Positions 10,752-22,514 of a DNA stretch of 64,000 bases are shown one piece after another (position 1 is the stretch's first letter; the number at the start of each line of letters is the position of its first letter). The notes under the pieces are model-generated. The model ran no database searches and was not told where the DNA came from. It saw only the letters and a list, made by a program, of their open reading frames with translations. Origin of the DNA: Brachionus rotundiformis (lineage: Eukaryota > Rotifera > Eurotatoria > Ploima > Brachionidae); assembly GCA_016802295.1 (NCBI GenBank), contig JAESIW010000138.1:1628065-1692064 (forward strand). Reading direction: 5' to 3'. The translations under genes and the position numbers were made by a program.

Positions 10752-12824
10752 ATGGAATCTGCTGTTCGCTATGATTTCTCGTTTCCACCCAAGTCATCAT
10801 CATTGAACCACTCGAACCAACAACAATGCACCATGTCCAATTACCATCAGCATCAGTTTCAAAATAGTCACCATCATCATCCCCAACATCATCACAATCA
10901 TCATCACAATCAACCACAACAACAACAACAACAGAATCATCATCAACATCAAAGCAATCACAGTTTGTACAATCATAGACAAAATCTCAATCGAAACCAG
11001 TACAATCATCAATATAACACATATCACAATTCGTACCAAAATTTGTCATCGAGTCATTCGCATCAGAACTGTGGACTATCCAAGTCAGCATCTACATCGC
11101 TTCTCAGCTATGTACCACAGCCACCAGTGGCAAACTCTCATCACAACAACAATAAGCAGTCTAATTTTAATAACAATTTTTGCCACAACTGCAACAACAA
11201 AGACTGTTCCAGTGCACATCATCATCACTCAAAACGAAACTATCAAATGCCAGCCCAGCCACACACTCAAACAACTCCAACAAATCCAACAACTCCAATT
11301 AATACGGCCACAACTCCAAAAGATGCCAATTGTTCGTTTACATTTGACGATTTGAAAAACACTTTGGCTTTCATGGACGACTCACCACTTATCAATCATA
11401 CCACAAATTCAACTACGACCAACACTCAGTTAACTGTTATACCAACTGAATGCACTGTGGCAGCGCTCTCATCTTCTTCATCGACATCTTCGTCTTCTGG
11501 CCTCTCGAATTCAAGTTGCAATTCATGCAATGGCTCATCAACATGCACATCACCAAATGCCAGACACGATTGTCAATGCAATCAAAATAGCAATAGTATA
11601 GCCAAGTCGTCTGTTCTTGATTTATTAATTAAGAAATCATCACCTGAACAATCATCAACAGCAGCAGCAGCAGCAGCAGCATTTGCACAATTTAATTTCT
11701 ACACACCACAAGCAACGTCGCATAGCACAAGTGGACTCTTGACCACAACAGTTGCATCAAATGGCTCCATAAATACAGCTATAGAAACCGCAGCCAAAAA
11801 GTATCGATCTGCGGCACAAATAAGCGAAGCCACATGTTGTTGGAAAGGTAAATTGCCTGCCAAACAGTACAAAACACCGATTGTTTATTCGACAAAAGTA
11901 TTTGTTGGTGGACTACCATGGGACATAACCGAAGATGATCTTATAAAAGAATTTGGCCTATTTGGACCATGTCGAGTCGAGTGGACAAATAAAGAAAAGT
12001 ACAATCTTTTAGGCATGTCAGCACAATCAGATTCTGATAATCATTCATCATTATCATCGTCGTCGTCGTCGTCGTCGTCGTCGTCAACAACAACAGCAAC
12101 AACATTGACATCCTCATCGACGACCACATCATCTTCGAACTATGGACGACGATCATTGGGAGGTGCTCAAAATAAAAATAGTGAACAAAAGCAACGCTCT
12201 AGTCCTGGCTTTGCTTATGTTATTTACGATTCGGAATATTCAGTGCGCTCTTTGGTCGGCAACTGCATTGAAGACTACCAACATGGACGAGATCGAGTCG
12301 AATACTACTTTAAAATATCAACCAGACGTGTACGCAATAAAGAAGTTCAAATAATACCATGGATATTGGCTGATAATAATTTTGCTCTATGCACACCAAA
12401 GGAATTAGATCCAAAAAAGACTGTTTTTGTTGGTAATTTACATGGTACAATGACTGCTCGTGATTTAGCTCACATTATGAATGAACTATTTGGATGTGTT
12501 GTGTACGCCGGCATTGACATTGACAAACTTAAATATCCCATTGGCTCTGGACGTGTGACATTTTCACATCAGCAAAATTTTATGCGTGCTGTACGTGCAG
12601 CGTTTGTTGACATTCAATCGTCCAAATTTTCCAAACGAATTCAAATAGATCCTTATTTAGAAGATGTACAGTGTTGTTTATGCTACAATGACAAGGGTAT
12701 TTATTTTTGCCGCGATTTCCAATGCTTCAATTACTATTGCGGTGCATGCTGGGACAAACAACACTCGTACAATCAACAATTGGGCAATCATAAACCATTG
12801 ATGAGAAAACGCGAAGATAAATGA
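10752..12824 (+). CDS. CPEB1: CPEB1-type cytoplasmic polyadenylation element-binding protein
   Basis: Intronless, 690 residues. The N-terminal half is H/Q/N/S-rich and disordered. RRM1 begins at 383 (VFVGGLPWDITEDDLI) and continues after a long insertion (GFAYVIYDSEYSVRSLV, then YYFKISTRRVRNKEVQIIPW). RRM2 begins at 557 (TVFVGNLHGTMTARDLAHIM, YAGIDIDKLKYPIGSGRVTF). A ZZ-type zinc module follows from 641 (CCLCYNDKG, FCRDFQC, YYCGACW, and the final histidines). The 'RRVRNKEVQIIPW' and 'LADNNF' segments match CPEB1/Orb rather than the CPEB2-4 group. The family binds UUUUAU-type elements in 3' UTRs and directs poly(A)-tail length and translation in oocytes and neurons. Odd point: about 70 residues of S/T-rich sequence sit in a loop inside RRM1. 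It lies head-to-tail with Imp. Confidence 0.93.
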   Translation: MESAVRYDFSFPPKSSSLNHSNQQQCTMSNYHQHQFQNSHHHHPQHHHNHHHNQPQQQQQQNHHQHQSNHSLYNHRQNLNRNQYNHQYNTYHNSYQNLSSSHSHQNCGLSKSASTSLLSYVPQPPVANSHHNNNKQSNFNNNFCHNCNNKDCSSAHHHHSKRNYQMPAQPHTQTTPTNPTTPINTATTPKDANCSFTFDDLKNTLAFMDDSPLINHTTNSTTTNTQLTVIPTECTVAALSSSSSTSSSSGLSNSSCNSCNGSSTCTSPNARHDCQCNQNSNSIAKSSVLDLLIKKSSPEQSSTAAAAAAAFAQFNFYTPQATSHSTSGLLTTTVASNGSINTAIETAAKKYRSAAQISEATCCWKGKLPAKQYKTPIVYSTKVFVGGLPWDITEDDLIKEFGLFGPCRVEWTNKEKYNLLGMSAQSDSDNHSSLSSSSSSSSSSSTTTATTLTSSSTTTSSSNYGRRSLGGAQNKNSEQKQRSSPGFAYVIYDSEYSVRSLVGNCIEDYQHGRDRVEYYFKISTRRVRNKEVQIIPWILADNNFALCTPKELDPKKTVFVGNLHGTMTARDLAHIMNELFGCVVYAGIDIDKLKYPIGSGRVTFSHQQNFMRAVRAAFVDIQSSKFSKRIQIDPYLEDVQCCLCYNDKGIYFCRDFQCFNYYCGACWDKQHSYNQQLGNHKPLMRKREDK

Positions 12825-12834
12825 ATGAACAAAT

Positions 12835-12863
12835 AGCTACAAAAAGCTACAAAAAGCTACAAA
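12835..12863 (+). repeat. Tandem agctacaaaa repeats in CPEB1 3' UTR
   Basis: Three near-perfect copies of the 10-mer agctacaaaa start 11 bases after the CPEB1 stop codon. They would lie at the very start of the 3' UTR. They could be a small expanded repeat or a clustered protein-binding site. Confidence 0.6.
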
Positions 12864-14950
12864 GCAACATATAGATACAATAATATTTAATATCAACATA
12901 TTAGTCATTGTCATCATATTATTATAATCATAGATAAATCCTAGATAAATAAATTGATTTAATTTAACTAAGCAAAGAACCTAAATTAAGGTTGAAATTT
13001 TTAAACAAAATTTTTTTAAACTTTAATCTCATTTTAAAACTATAATTAGTGAAAAAAAAAAGTTATTTAAACGAACGTCAAAATTAAGCTTATATGAACA
13101 TGAACATATTGGCATGGTCAAAATTACCAACCACTAACCTAATTTAGCGATTTATTCAATCAACCAACACCAACAGCAAAAAGCCAAAATCATCATTTAT
13201 ATTTTAAACGAACGAAAGACAATACTAAATCTTATATTTAATTTAAATGACTTAATTAATTTTACAACTCTTTTTTTTTTATTTTATAGAGATTTTTAAA
13301 AAGAAACTTTAATAATTGTAAATTTAGGCAAATGTTTGAGTTCAGATATTTTTTAATCAAAACAAAAACAGGTCGATTTTTTTAAGACTTTTTTATTAGA
13401 CAAAATTTAGAGAAAATCTTTTATCATTTTTTTTTTTATTTAAATTGTGTGTATTTTTATTTTTATCTTCTTAAAAATGTATTTAGCTTGTAATTTGTAA
13501 TCTACTTACTTTATATTTAAAATTTAAAAGTCATGTCAATTTATAAACTTAAAAAAAAACTTCAATAAATCATTTTATTTTAACTAAATAAATTTTTAAT
13601 ATTGTTTATTTAAAAGAAAATACATTTTAAAAGAAAACATTTCATTCAAGACATTTGTCTTGGTGTAAATTTTGAATAACTAATAATATTTCAATAATTC
13701 AATCTTATCATTTAGAAAAAAGAAAAACTATTGTTCACTTTTGACTTAAACTTTTACTTTTAATTTAATTTTAATTTAACCTATTCTAATAATACTTTAT
13801 ATGTTTAAATGAATATAAAAATTAAGTTTAAGCTTGATTTTAAGAATGGTTTTTTTTGTTTAAATTTGCTGAAAAAAATTGATTCATTATTATTAAATAA
13901 TAAATAAATTATATTTTTTAAATAAAATTGCGCATTTATCTCTATACTCATAATCGTTGAATTATCTTTTTAGGAGAAAAAAAGAAACGAATAATATGTG
14001 AAAAGATTTATATTAAAAGCGTTAGATCAAAAGAGTTTACATTTTAATAATTTTATAGGCAAACAAATCTAGATAATATCAAAGTTGCCAAGTGGTAACA
14101 TAAAAAAGAGATTTTTTAAAAATATTCTCAAAACACATTACAAGCTAGTATTATTCTTTAATTGAATTGTGAGTTTTATCAAAAATAATATGAGAAGAAG
14201 AGGAGAATATGCACATATATAAAAACATAAAAGATATATTAATATTAATATTAGATTAGTTTTGCAATAGAGAATTTAATCAGCTTTTAGTTACATAATC
14301 TAATGGTGGTTGAATTAAAGCAGTAACAATTGCTTTTGTATTTTAGCTTAAAATCTTTTAAAAGAACTTTAATTTAATAATTGACTAAATTGATTCGTTC
14401 ATCGAAATTGCTCATAAAATTAAATTTATTTTACTTTTTTTTCTATATTTCTTGTTTAGTCTATTTAATCAAGTCATTTAATAATTAGTTCTAATAGTGC
14501 GCAGTTAACCCAAGCAACAATCCGAAAAGCCAATCGCTCTGCTATTATCTTATCTTTGAGTCTGTTGTTGTTGTTGTTGTTGTTGTTATTTCTCGTTAGG
14601 TTGCCAATGCTTCAAGTTGTTGTTCTATTTAATAATTATTATTTTGCAATAAATTCCTTCAATTGAAAGAAAAATGAGCTTGGAATTATTCGAACATAGA
14701 GGGAGCTAAAAGCCTAAAAAACAAAAATAACAAATTAAACAATTTATTAAAATGGTTTAAAATATCTTTCTACTTTACGAAGCAAATCTTTTTCTTTAAA
14801 CTGAGCTAAAAACAAAAAAAAAAGCTATCTTTTCATTAGCTCATTATTTTTTTTGTTTCCTGTTAATTTATTTATTATTTGAATAAAAATTACTATTTAT
14901 TATTAAAATTTAATTAAATTTATTTTTATTCGAAATTTAGACCTTTTAAA
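12864..14950. other. Intergenic, CPEB1 3' side
   Basis: AT-rich with no gene recognised. A GTT microsatellite (about 14564-14587) is the only clear repeat. A possible acceptor (aaatttag) at about 14933-14940 precedes the next gene's first ATG, and the reading frame is open back to it, so an additional upstream exon cannot be excluded. Confidence 0.5.
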
Positions 14951-16064
14951 ATGTCGGATCAGTCATCAGCAAACCATATTTGGCAGTATGAAATATTTAA
15001 TTTTATTTTTTATTAATTGAAAATTTTTTTTCTCTATTTGACAAGGTATAAAGACTTGGACACAAGCACTACTAGTATATGTTTTGTGGATAAAAAAAAT
15101 ATTTTAAATGTAGATTTTTTTACTTCGAAAATTCGTGATATTGAAATCGAGACCAAATGTTTGGTCAATTTACACGGTCTTGAAAGTCAAAATGGAATTG
15201 TTTGGATACGAATAAAAAATCAATGTGCTGATTTGAGACATTTTGCCATTCTTTTGATCAATTCTTACACAAACAATTGTTGCAAAGAAGTACTTTAATT
15301 TTTCTTTAGATAATTTTTTAATATACTTTTAAATAATTGATAAAATTTAGATTGTTTTGCCAAACATGATAAAGGCAACTTGTAGTGCAAATAACAAAAA
15401 AAAAAGTAGTTTGACTAGATCATCTACGGAAAATTCGATTGCATCATGTGCTACAACCTCTAATCCATTTGGTTCTATTTTAACACCATTTACAGAAGAG
15501 ACTTGGGGAAATATTAATGAGAAAAGTAAAGATATGAACTTGTCCAATAAAGAGATACGAACATGCTCTTTGAATGAAAATAGAAATCAAAAAGCAAATG
15601 GGGAAATAAAAAAACGCTACAGTTTAGACTTTTTGCTTGCACGTTCAACCGTGGCTGAGTCTAAAAAATTGCCAAGAAATTGGAAAGAGCTTAATATCAT
15701 GTATCCGAATATATGTTTTGTGGGCACTGTTCTATCTTACTTTAATGCATTGAAATATTACGATCATTGGATTAGGATACAAAACGAAAATCCCGAATTG
15801 CACAATCCGGTTGAAACGCTAACCAATGTCCAATATTTAAATCTAAGTCAAGATAAACCAGCGGCAAATTTAGATATTAGGCAAAAAAACTATTCAAGCT
15901 TGATTTACAATGACCTCAAAACTTATCCAGATCAAATTAATAATTTAAAGCCAAAAACAAAAGCCTATGGTTTCCTAACTAATCAAGCAAACAAAACAGA
16001 TTTACGCTTTTTTTCAGCTCAAAACAAAAATCAAAAAAACTCGAAAAAATTATCTAGCAATTAA
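14951..16064 (+). CDS. Putative eIF4E-binding, KH-like protein (Mextli-like)
   Basis: Three exons: 14951-14985, 15046-15289 and 15351-16064. Both introns are about 60 nt with GT..AG ends and the frame is kept, giving 330 residues. Residues about 20-95 look like a degenerate KH fold (strand-helix pattern IRDIEIETKCLVNLHGL, then IVWIRIKN and a closing helix) without a GxxG loop. At 183-189 is YSLDFLL, which fits the canonical eIF4E-binding motif YxxxxL-phi. A KH-like part plus a C-terminal eIF4E motif is the hallmark of Mextli, which links RNA binding to translation initiation. The usual N-terminal MIF4G-like region is not seen, so this may be a short form or the first exons may be missing. The tail is K/N/Q-rich. 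The gene model is fairly secure; the family call is an inference. Confidence 0.55.
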
Positions 16065-19000
16065 ATATTTAATTATTTAATTAAATTTTCGAGATTTTTC
16101 ATTTCTATTTTCTTTTAAAACAAAAAAAAACTGGTCAGAACTTTTTTATTTTATTAAAATTGTTTTCTTAATTAAAATTAATAGTTTTTTTCTATTTTGT
16201 TTAAATTTATATGTAATTGATAAAAATTATGTAATTATTTATTATTGAGCAAATGTCAAAAATATTTCTAATTTTAAATGATAGCATTTTAGCAACAATA
16301 AAATGAATGATTGTTTTATTTTTTCCCTAATATTTATCTTTTTTTATATATTTTTTCTTATTTCCCAAAAAAATAAATAAATCAACATCTACAAAAAGCA
16401 TTAGTTTAAAAAATTAATCAAATGCTATTAATCGTCAAAATTTTTCTTTAAGTAAAAAAATAATTTTCTGCTCATTTTTAAAATAATTTAAAAAATTAAA
16501 ATAAAATAAATAGAATATTTTTTTAGTTATAAAAAATTTCTATTCATTTTTCATTAATAGATTAGGAGTTGAGTTTTTTGTTTGTTAAAATAAAAAGTTT
16601 TATTTAAACTTTTAAATAGAACTTTAAAAAACGATTTGGCTTCCCTTCAACAAAAGAAAAAAATTAAATGGATTCTTTATTATAATCAAATAAAATCAAA
16701 GTCAAATGTTTAACTTGTGAATATTTTAGCTTATTGTAACACAATTACATAACTTGTTGACAAATACAAATGACATTTTGTACAGTCGAAATACACCACG
16801 TAGAAGCGATAATGAATAGGCTACAAACAACTACAAAAAGAACAAAACTAATCCCTAATAATACTGAAGGCCCACAAATTTTCTATTTGTTTATTTATGT
16901 TTATTTATTTACCTAAGCAAAAAAATAAAAAAAAAATGTAATTTAAAATTTTTATTTTTGTTGCTATTTTATTTTAACTTGCAAATTATCAACCTTAGCT
17001 TGTTGGTCTTGTACGAAAAAAAGCTAGAGAAAATATTATATAATCTGAAATTATTCGAGAAGAGTTGTAAAATTTTCAAATTTTATTTGCCAAATAAGAT
17101 AAATTTTAAAAACTTAGAAGGATAAATGGATAATCGCTGAAGATATCTACTTTTTATTATATGGTATTATTTGCTTTTTTTCGTAGAAAGAGAATAAATA
17201 AAAATAATTATCAAATAGCCTAATAAAATGTATTAACCTTAGTTCTTTTTTTTTATTTTTATTTTTTTATTTTAATTACAAGTTTTTATTTGTGTCGGAC
17301 GTAATTAATTTTTCGACATAATTGTTACGTAAAATAACAACTAGGGGATAATCTATGCATTTATTGCCACCATACTGCCAAGACTAATTTTCCTACCACT
17401 CTATGTCTCATTCTGTCTATGCCAAATTCGTCGTCTTTCTAAGTCTCTATTCTAATCAACAACAACAACAACATAATATAAAAAAGAAAATAGTGGTTTT
17501 TTTGTTGTTTATATTATTCGTTGGTCATTGTTCCATTATTAAAAAACTAGATTTTCTCGAATAAGTGTAAATAATAAAACAATTTATTAGAAAAACTTTG
17601 TTGATAGAAACGTTGATTTCAAAAGTAATTGTGTATGCTAGTCCGGCTTTTTTTTCTTCTAAATACATAATACCTAACTATAGTAATTACATACAGATAA
17701 ATTAAAAAACTTTTAAAAATTTATATTTTTCAGTCAGTTGACTTGTTTATTTTTTAAAAAAGAAATTAATTTGTTTTTCACTATTTCACAATTAGTTTAT
17801 TTTTACTAAAAAGGTTAAGTTAAGAGAGTGCATGTTTTTATTTTTCACTAAATTATTTGTATATTGGCCTTTTGATATAATAATGTTAACTTTTGAATTA
17901 AAATTTTTCTCTTTAACAAAGACAAGAGTAAATTGGATTATTTAATTAACTAAACTAATGGTTTAATTGAATTTTTGTATAAAACTGTAGTCTTTGATTT
18001 GAAGTTTTTGGATTACATTTTTCATTTTGTATGATTTGGTTGACAAGAAGTTTATTTAAGAAGTTAAAAATAAGCATTATCTTATCATTATCTTAGACAG
18101 ATATTGTTTGTATGGCTATTGGATTAGAACGCGTGCTCTCTCTTCATACTCTTAATTCATATTTCTCAATCACTTAAATCATCATTAGTTCTAATGCTAT
18201 CTATTAATACATAAAAGTACTTTGTGGTCTATTAAAAGCATTCAGAAGTTAAAAAATGACCCTTTAAATTATTTATTTGTATCTAAATATATAAAAATTC
18301 TATATATAAAAAGCCAAAATGAAATGTAATATAAAATATTTTATTTGATAAGAGTATGAATTTTTCGAATTTTAAATTAAGGTGAAAATAGTGTTCATTT
18401 TATTTTAGTCAAAAGCTAATTAGAAAACAATTCTAAAAAAATATGAATACAATAATTTGAGAAAAATCATCGAAGCCTTAGACTCACTGATATCATATAA
18501 TGATCGACTAATATTAACAATGGAAAAATAATTTGGAATGATTCGTGATAGGCATAATATGTCTCGGACAATATGATGGGCTTTGGGAATTGCTAAGGAT
18601 TTGTTTGTCAGTGCAATTCATATTTTAGAATTTTTAATTTATTAGTTTTGGTTATATTTTGATTTTTTTTCGTTTTAATAACTAATAGTAAGAAAAAAAT
18701 TTTTCCAAACAATTATGCAATTCGGAATGGCGATTATCATTTATGTACGTGTGCGTGTAAGTGTGTTTGTGACATGTGTGTATTTGTTTTGTATACAAAA
18801 TGAAGAAAATTTAATTTGGCGCTAAAAAATTTGTTTATAAAAAATTTAAATCAAATTAAACTCTATCAAGTGATTGATTAATGAATAAATAAAATAATTA
18901 GTAAATGGTGTATATAATTTTTGTATCCAAAATGCTAAATCTATTTTGAAACCATTTGATCAAGTGAGCTTTTCAATGTAAGAACATTAATCGAATTATA

Positions 19001-20462
19001 TAACTTTTTTATTTATATATATTTATATATGAATAAATTTTATTTTTTTGCTAAGTAAATAAACTAGTTGTTCGTAATCGAGGCGTAATTAAATTTTTAA
19101 AATTTATTTAAATGATTGCTTGAGAGCGTTAAATTCGGTTGCCAGTGTATAAATTCGACTCTCTAATCTGTTTTCTAAGGTTTTTTTTTTCTAATTCATA
19201 AATATCCATGGATTTAAAATTTTCCACTTTTTAGATTAGTTAGTGCACTACACAAAGTTTGTCTTTGTAATCTTAATGTTTATTATCCATAATCACCTTA
19301 AACCACCTTGTTGGTTGATTTTCGAATTGGATACTTCTCATATTCATATTCTTATTCTTTTTATTTTAAAGTGCATTTCCAAATAGCTAAGCCAAAGTTT
19401 TTCTCTAAAACAAACGCTCAAGAGATTTTCTGTCCATCACAAAAACAAAAGCACCACTCGGTCTACGATTGACACATAAATTTAATCAAGTGTCCATTAG
19501 TCAAATATCAGCCACTTGTAGGTCAAAACAGTCAAGTCCCAAAATAAATATTTTAATAGAAAAAAAAAAAGAAAATATCGTAAATTATATGCTAAGGGAT
19601 AAAAGACTAATTAGCCAATTTGATCTTACCGATTAATATGTTCAACTATACATTTACTATAAGTTTAAATTAATAATTAATTTTCAAGTTTTATTTTTTG
19701 TTTCTAATGGTCAAAGAAATATGGTCAATTTTTTGGATGTTTTTTTTTAATTTGAAACCATTTGATAATTATTTATTATTAATTTCCAATGATTTAGAAA
19801 TTAATTCTAATTTTTTAACATGATATGATTTTATTAGTTTGCTTTTTGTTTTGCCATTAATTATCGTTTAATTAAAAAATAAAACACACAAAAAAGATTA
19901 TAAAATTTATCTATTTGAAAATTTAATTTGATAAATAATTTAATTTTAGTTATAAACACACATATACATATATTTATATATATATATTTTTTTTTTTATT
20001 TTGTTTGTAGTTTTTGCCGAAAATTTGTCAAGCTTGTAAGAAAAATATTAGTAAAATTTAATTTTAATTGTTTTTCAGAAAATATCATTTCTCTGGTCTA
20101 TTTACATTTTGATGGAATTCAAACAATGCAGACTAAAAGATAATAGGCGGCCAAACTATCTAAATATAAAAATAATTCTAGTTGTGATCAAAATTTAGAT
20201 TAAAATTTGTTTAAATTAATTTTTACACGTTATCTTTTAAGTATTTTTATATTCTATTAGTCAAGCTCTATTTAGAATCAAAGTTATTAGCAGAGAAATT
20301 AAAGAAAATAAAGCAAATAATTTTAAAAAATCCAAATTAAAATTAAAATTAATGATTAATGGTTAATTTTTGTTACTAGTTATTATATTTGTAATGTATA
20401 AAACTTTATTTTAGAAATTAATTTAAATATGAAGAAAAAATGAGTGAGTGAAGAGATAATTG
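16065..20462. other. Long AT-rich intergenic region
   Basis: No gene recognised over 4.4 kb. A 71-codon open frame at 19928-20143 is low-complexity and starts in AT repeats. Just before the next gene, two tiny upstream frames (ATG AAG AAA AAA TGA at 20429-20443 and ATG AGT GAG TGA at 20440-20451) would lie in its leader unless spliced out; a possible acceptor (attttag) sits at about 20408-20414. Confidence 0.5.
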
Positions 20463-22514
20463 ATGAGAATGTCGAAGCTAACATACAGCCATAGTTGGAA
20501 CAGTCTGCGGCAGGCACAAATAGAGAAAAAAGAGCTCAACGAGTTGAATAGTCGATTTGTAAATTTTATCAATTTGGTCAAGTCAGAGCAGAACAAATGC
20601 GACACATTGACCAATGCCATATTTGAATTGAAGAAAAAAGTGTTTGGCGAACATGCTCAAAATAGACAAGTGTACGAATGTGAATTGAATGCGACAAGAC
20701 AAGAGTTGAACAAGTTGTGTTTTGAGTTAAATGAATGTGTGGTCAAAGAGCGCTCTAGTCGCTTTTTGGCTCAGTTTTATGCCAGTTTTGCCGACTCGGG
20801 TCCTGTTATCAAATACAATTGTGGCAGTACTAGTAGTAATAGTAATAGCGAAGGTGGTGTTGGTGTTGGTGTTGGTGTTGGTGCTGGTGCTGGTGAGAGT
20901 GGACAGGAGCATTTGGACTATTTGGCAGAGAGCGACAATTTGGACAAGCTAAGCTCGGCTTTCTCGGCCTCGCAATCCTCCTTGTTATCTTCGTGTTCAT
21001 CGCAATCATTACCTGTGTCAAGCTCTAGTTCCAGTTCTAGTTCAAGTTCGTCATCGTCCTATTCGACCGATAGCGTCTCGGTCGACTCAGCTCTTCCGCC
21101 TAGTCCTACACTTTTCTCGCTGGAAACCTATTTGACCACTTTGAACCAAAATCGATCTCATCTAAACCAAGAGTACGAGTTCAAATTGGCCCAGTGTGAA
21201 AAATTGAAAAAGCAATGCGCCGAACTGAACGACAAGCTGTTCACTTTGAACAATAGCTTGGACACGACTCGATTGGAAAATAGCACTCTTGGCAATCGAA
21301 TAGAACGCCTCAAAAGCGAAATTAACTTTTACAAAACATCGATCAGCAGTGTGTCTTGTTCATGTACAAATACGAATAGTGTTGGTCTATTCAAATGTAG
21401 TCAAATGTGGTACGCAAACGAACTGGACTTGTTAAAGCGAGATATTCGCCAAGAGTTCGAAAATAGCCTACAGCAAGACCTTGAGTCTTATGAGGCGCGC
21501 ATGCAGGATCAAATACTAGCTCAAATAGACATCATTCAACAAGACTACGACAAAGAATATGAAAAAATGGAGGCCGAATCGAACGCCTTACTAAACGAAT
21601 TGTCTCAATTGAACGAGAGTTTGTATCGCGATTTTGACGAGTACCAACGACTAAGAGCCCAAAATACCCAATTAAACAATCGAATGATCGAACTAAGCTC
21701 CAAATTGCTCGATTTCAATCAAATGGATCAGTCGATGCAAGACAAAATGATACTTAACTATTCTGTCAAATGTTTGGCCAAAGATGTCAATGAACGACGT
21801 GAACAAGTCAACATGCTGCGCAAACAACTTGGCCAAACCAAAGCCGATCTGAGTCAAAAGAACATATTCGGCTTTAGTCAGAGTCAATTCAACCTAAAAC
21901 CATTCAATGCTCACATAGAAAGAACCAACATGGTGTCACATTTAGTTGTTAAATTTGACTTTGTACACAATAGCATATCTGGCAAAAATAGATCTATCTT
22001 AAATAGTCTTAAGTTAAGCGATTCAACAGATGGTCACTGGCTTATGATGGAAAACGAGCACAAACTTTTGGACATTGATTTGTCCGAGTGGATTATAAGA
22101 CGCGAAATATACTCTTCAATGGATGATGCACAGCCGCATCAAACAATCGAGTACACATTGCCAAAGTTTTTCAAGCTAAAAAGACGCAAAAAAGTCAATT
22201 TTGTATGTTCGACTAAGTCCGATATGAACGATGGTGACGCTTGTTCAAGTTTGTCGCAAAACTCTTTGCCAAAGTTAACCCAACTCAAATGCGCTTGTTG
22301 TGCTTGTAAACTAATGGTGAAACGGAACGGCGACACGGACATTATGGAAGTGAAAGAAGTGGACAATTGGGGATGCGGCTCGTTGACAGTAACCAAGCTA
22401 ATCGACAACAAAAAGAATGCCATTAAGATGGCAAATTTTAAATTTTTAAAACAAATGCCAACCAGTGCCGAATGCCATCAGCAAAATGCAACAAATACGG
22501 AACAACAAACATAA
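20463..22514 (+). CDS. Divergent intermediate-filament protein with lamin tail domain
   Basis: Intronless, 683 residues from the ATG at 20463; an in-frame TAA lies at 20457-20459. Residues about 20-58 match the IF coil 1A start (EKKELNELNSRFVNFINLVK, with LNSR in place of LNDR). Long heptad-type coiled coils follow at about 225-290 and 320-470. Residues about 490-590 resemble a lamin tail Ig-fold (HWLMMENEH, LSEWIIRREI, IEYTLPKFFKLK, KVNFVCS). The conserved coil 2 end motif (TYRKLLEGEE type) is not recognisable. A G/V and poly-Ser insertion (about 120-215) interrupts the rod. There is no C-terminal CaaX box, so this is more likely a cytoplasmic IF with a lamin-like tail than a true lamin. Another coiled-coil protein is possible. 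Confidence 0.6.
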   Translation: MRMSKLTYSHSWNSLRQAQIEKKELNELNSRFVNFINLVKSEQNKCDTLTNAIFELKKKVFGEHAQNRQVYECELNATRQELNKLCFELNECVVKERSSRFLAQFYASFADSGPVIKYNCGSTSSNSNSEGGVGVGVGVGAGAGESGQEHLDYLAESDNLDKLSSAFSASQSSLLSSCSSQSLPVSSSSSSSSSSSSSSYSTDSVSVDSALPPSPTLFSLETYLTTLNQNRSHLNQEYEFKLAQCEKLKKQCAELNDKLFTLNNSLDTTRLENSTLGNRIERLKSEINFYKTSISSVSCSCTNTNSVGLFKCSQMWYANELDLLKRDIRQEFENSLQQDLESYEARMQDQILAQIDIIQQDYDKEYEKMEAESNALLNELSQLNESLYRDFDEYQRLRAQNTQLNNRMIELSSKLLDFNQMDQSMQDKMILNYSVKCLAKDVNERREQVNMLRKQLGQTKADLSQKNIFGFSQSQFNLKPFNAHIERTNMVSHLVVKFDFVHNSISGKNRSILNSLKLSDSTDGHWLMMENEHKLLDIDLSEWIIRREIYSSMDDAQPHQTIEYTLPKFFKLKRRKKVNFVCSTKSDMNDGDACSSLSQNSLPKLTQLKCACCACKLMVKRNGDTDIMEVKEVDNWGCGSLTVTKLIDNKKNAIKMANFKFLKQMPTSAECHQQNATNTEQQT

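Noticed and set aside
19928..20143. 71-codon plus-strand frame
   Set aside because: Begins in AT-repeats, I/F/K/N composition expected from AT-rich DNA, no motif.
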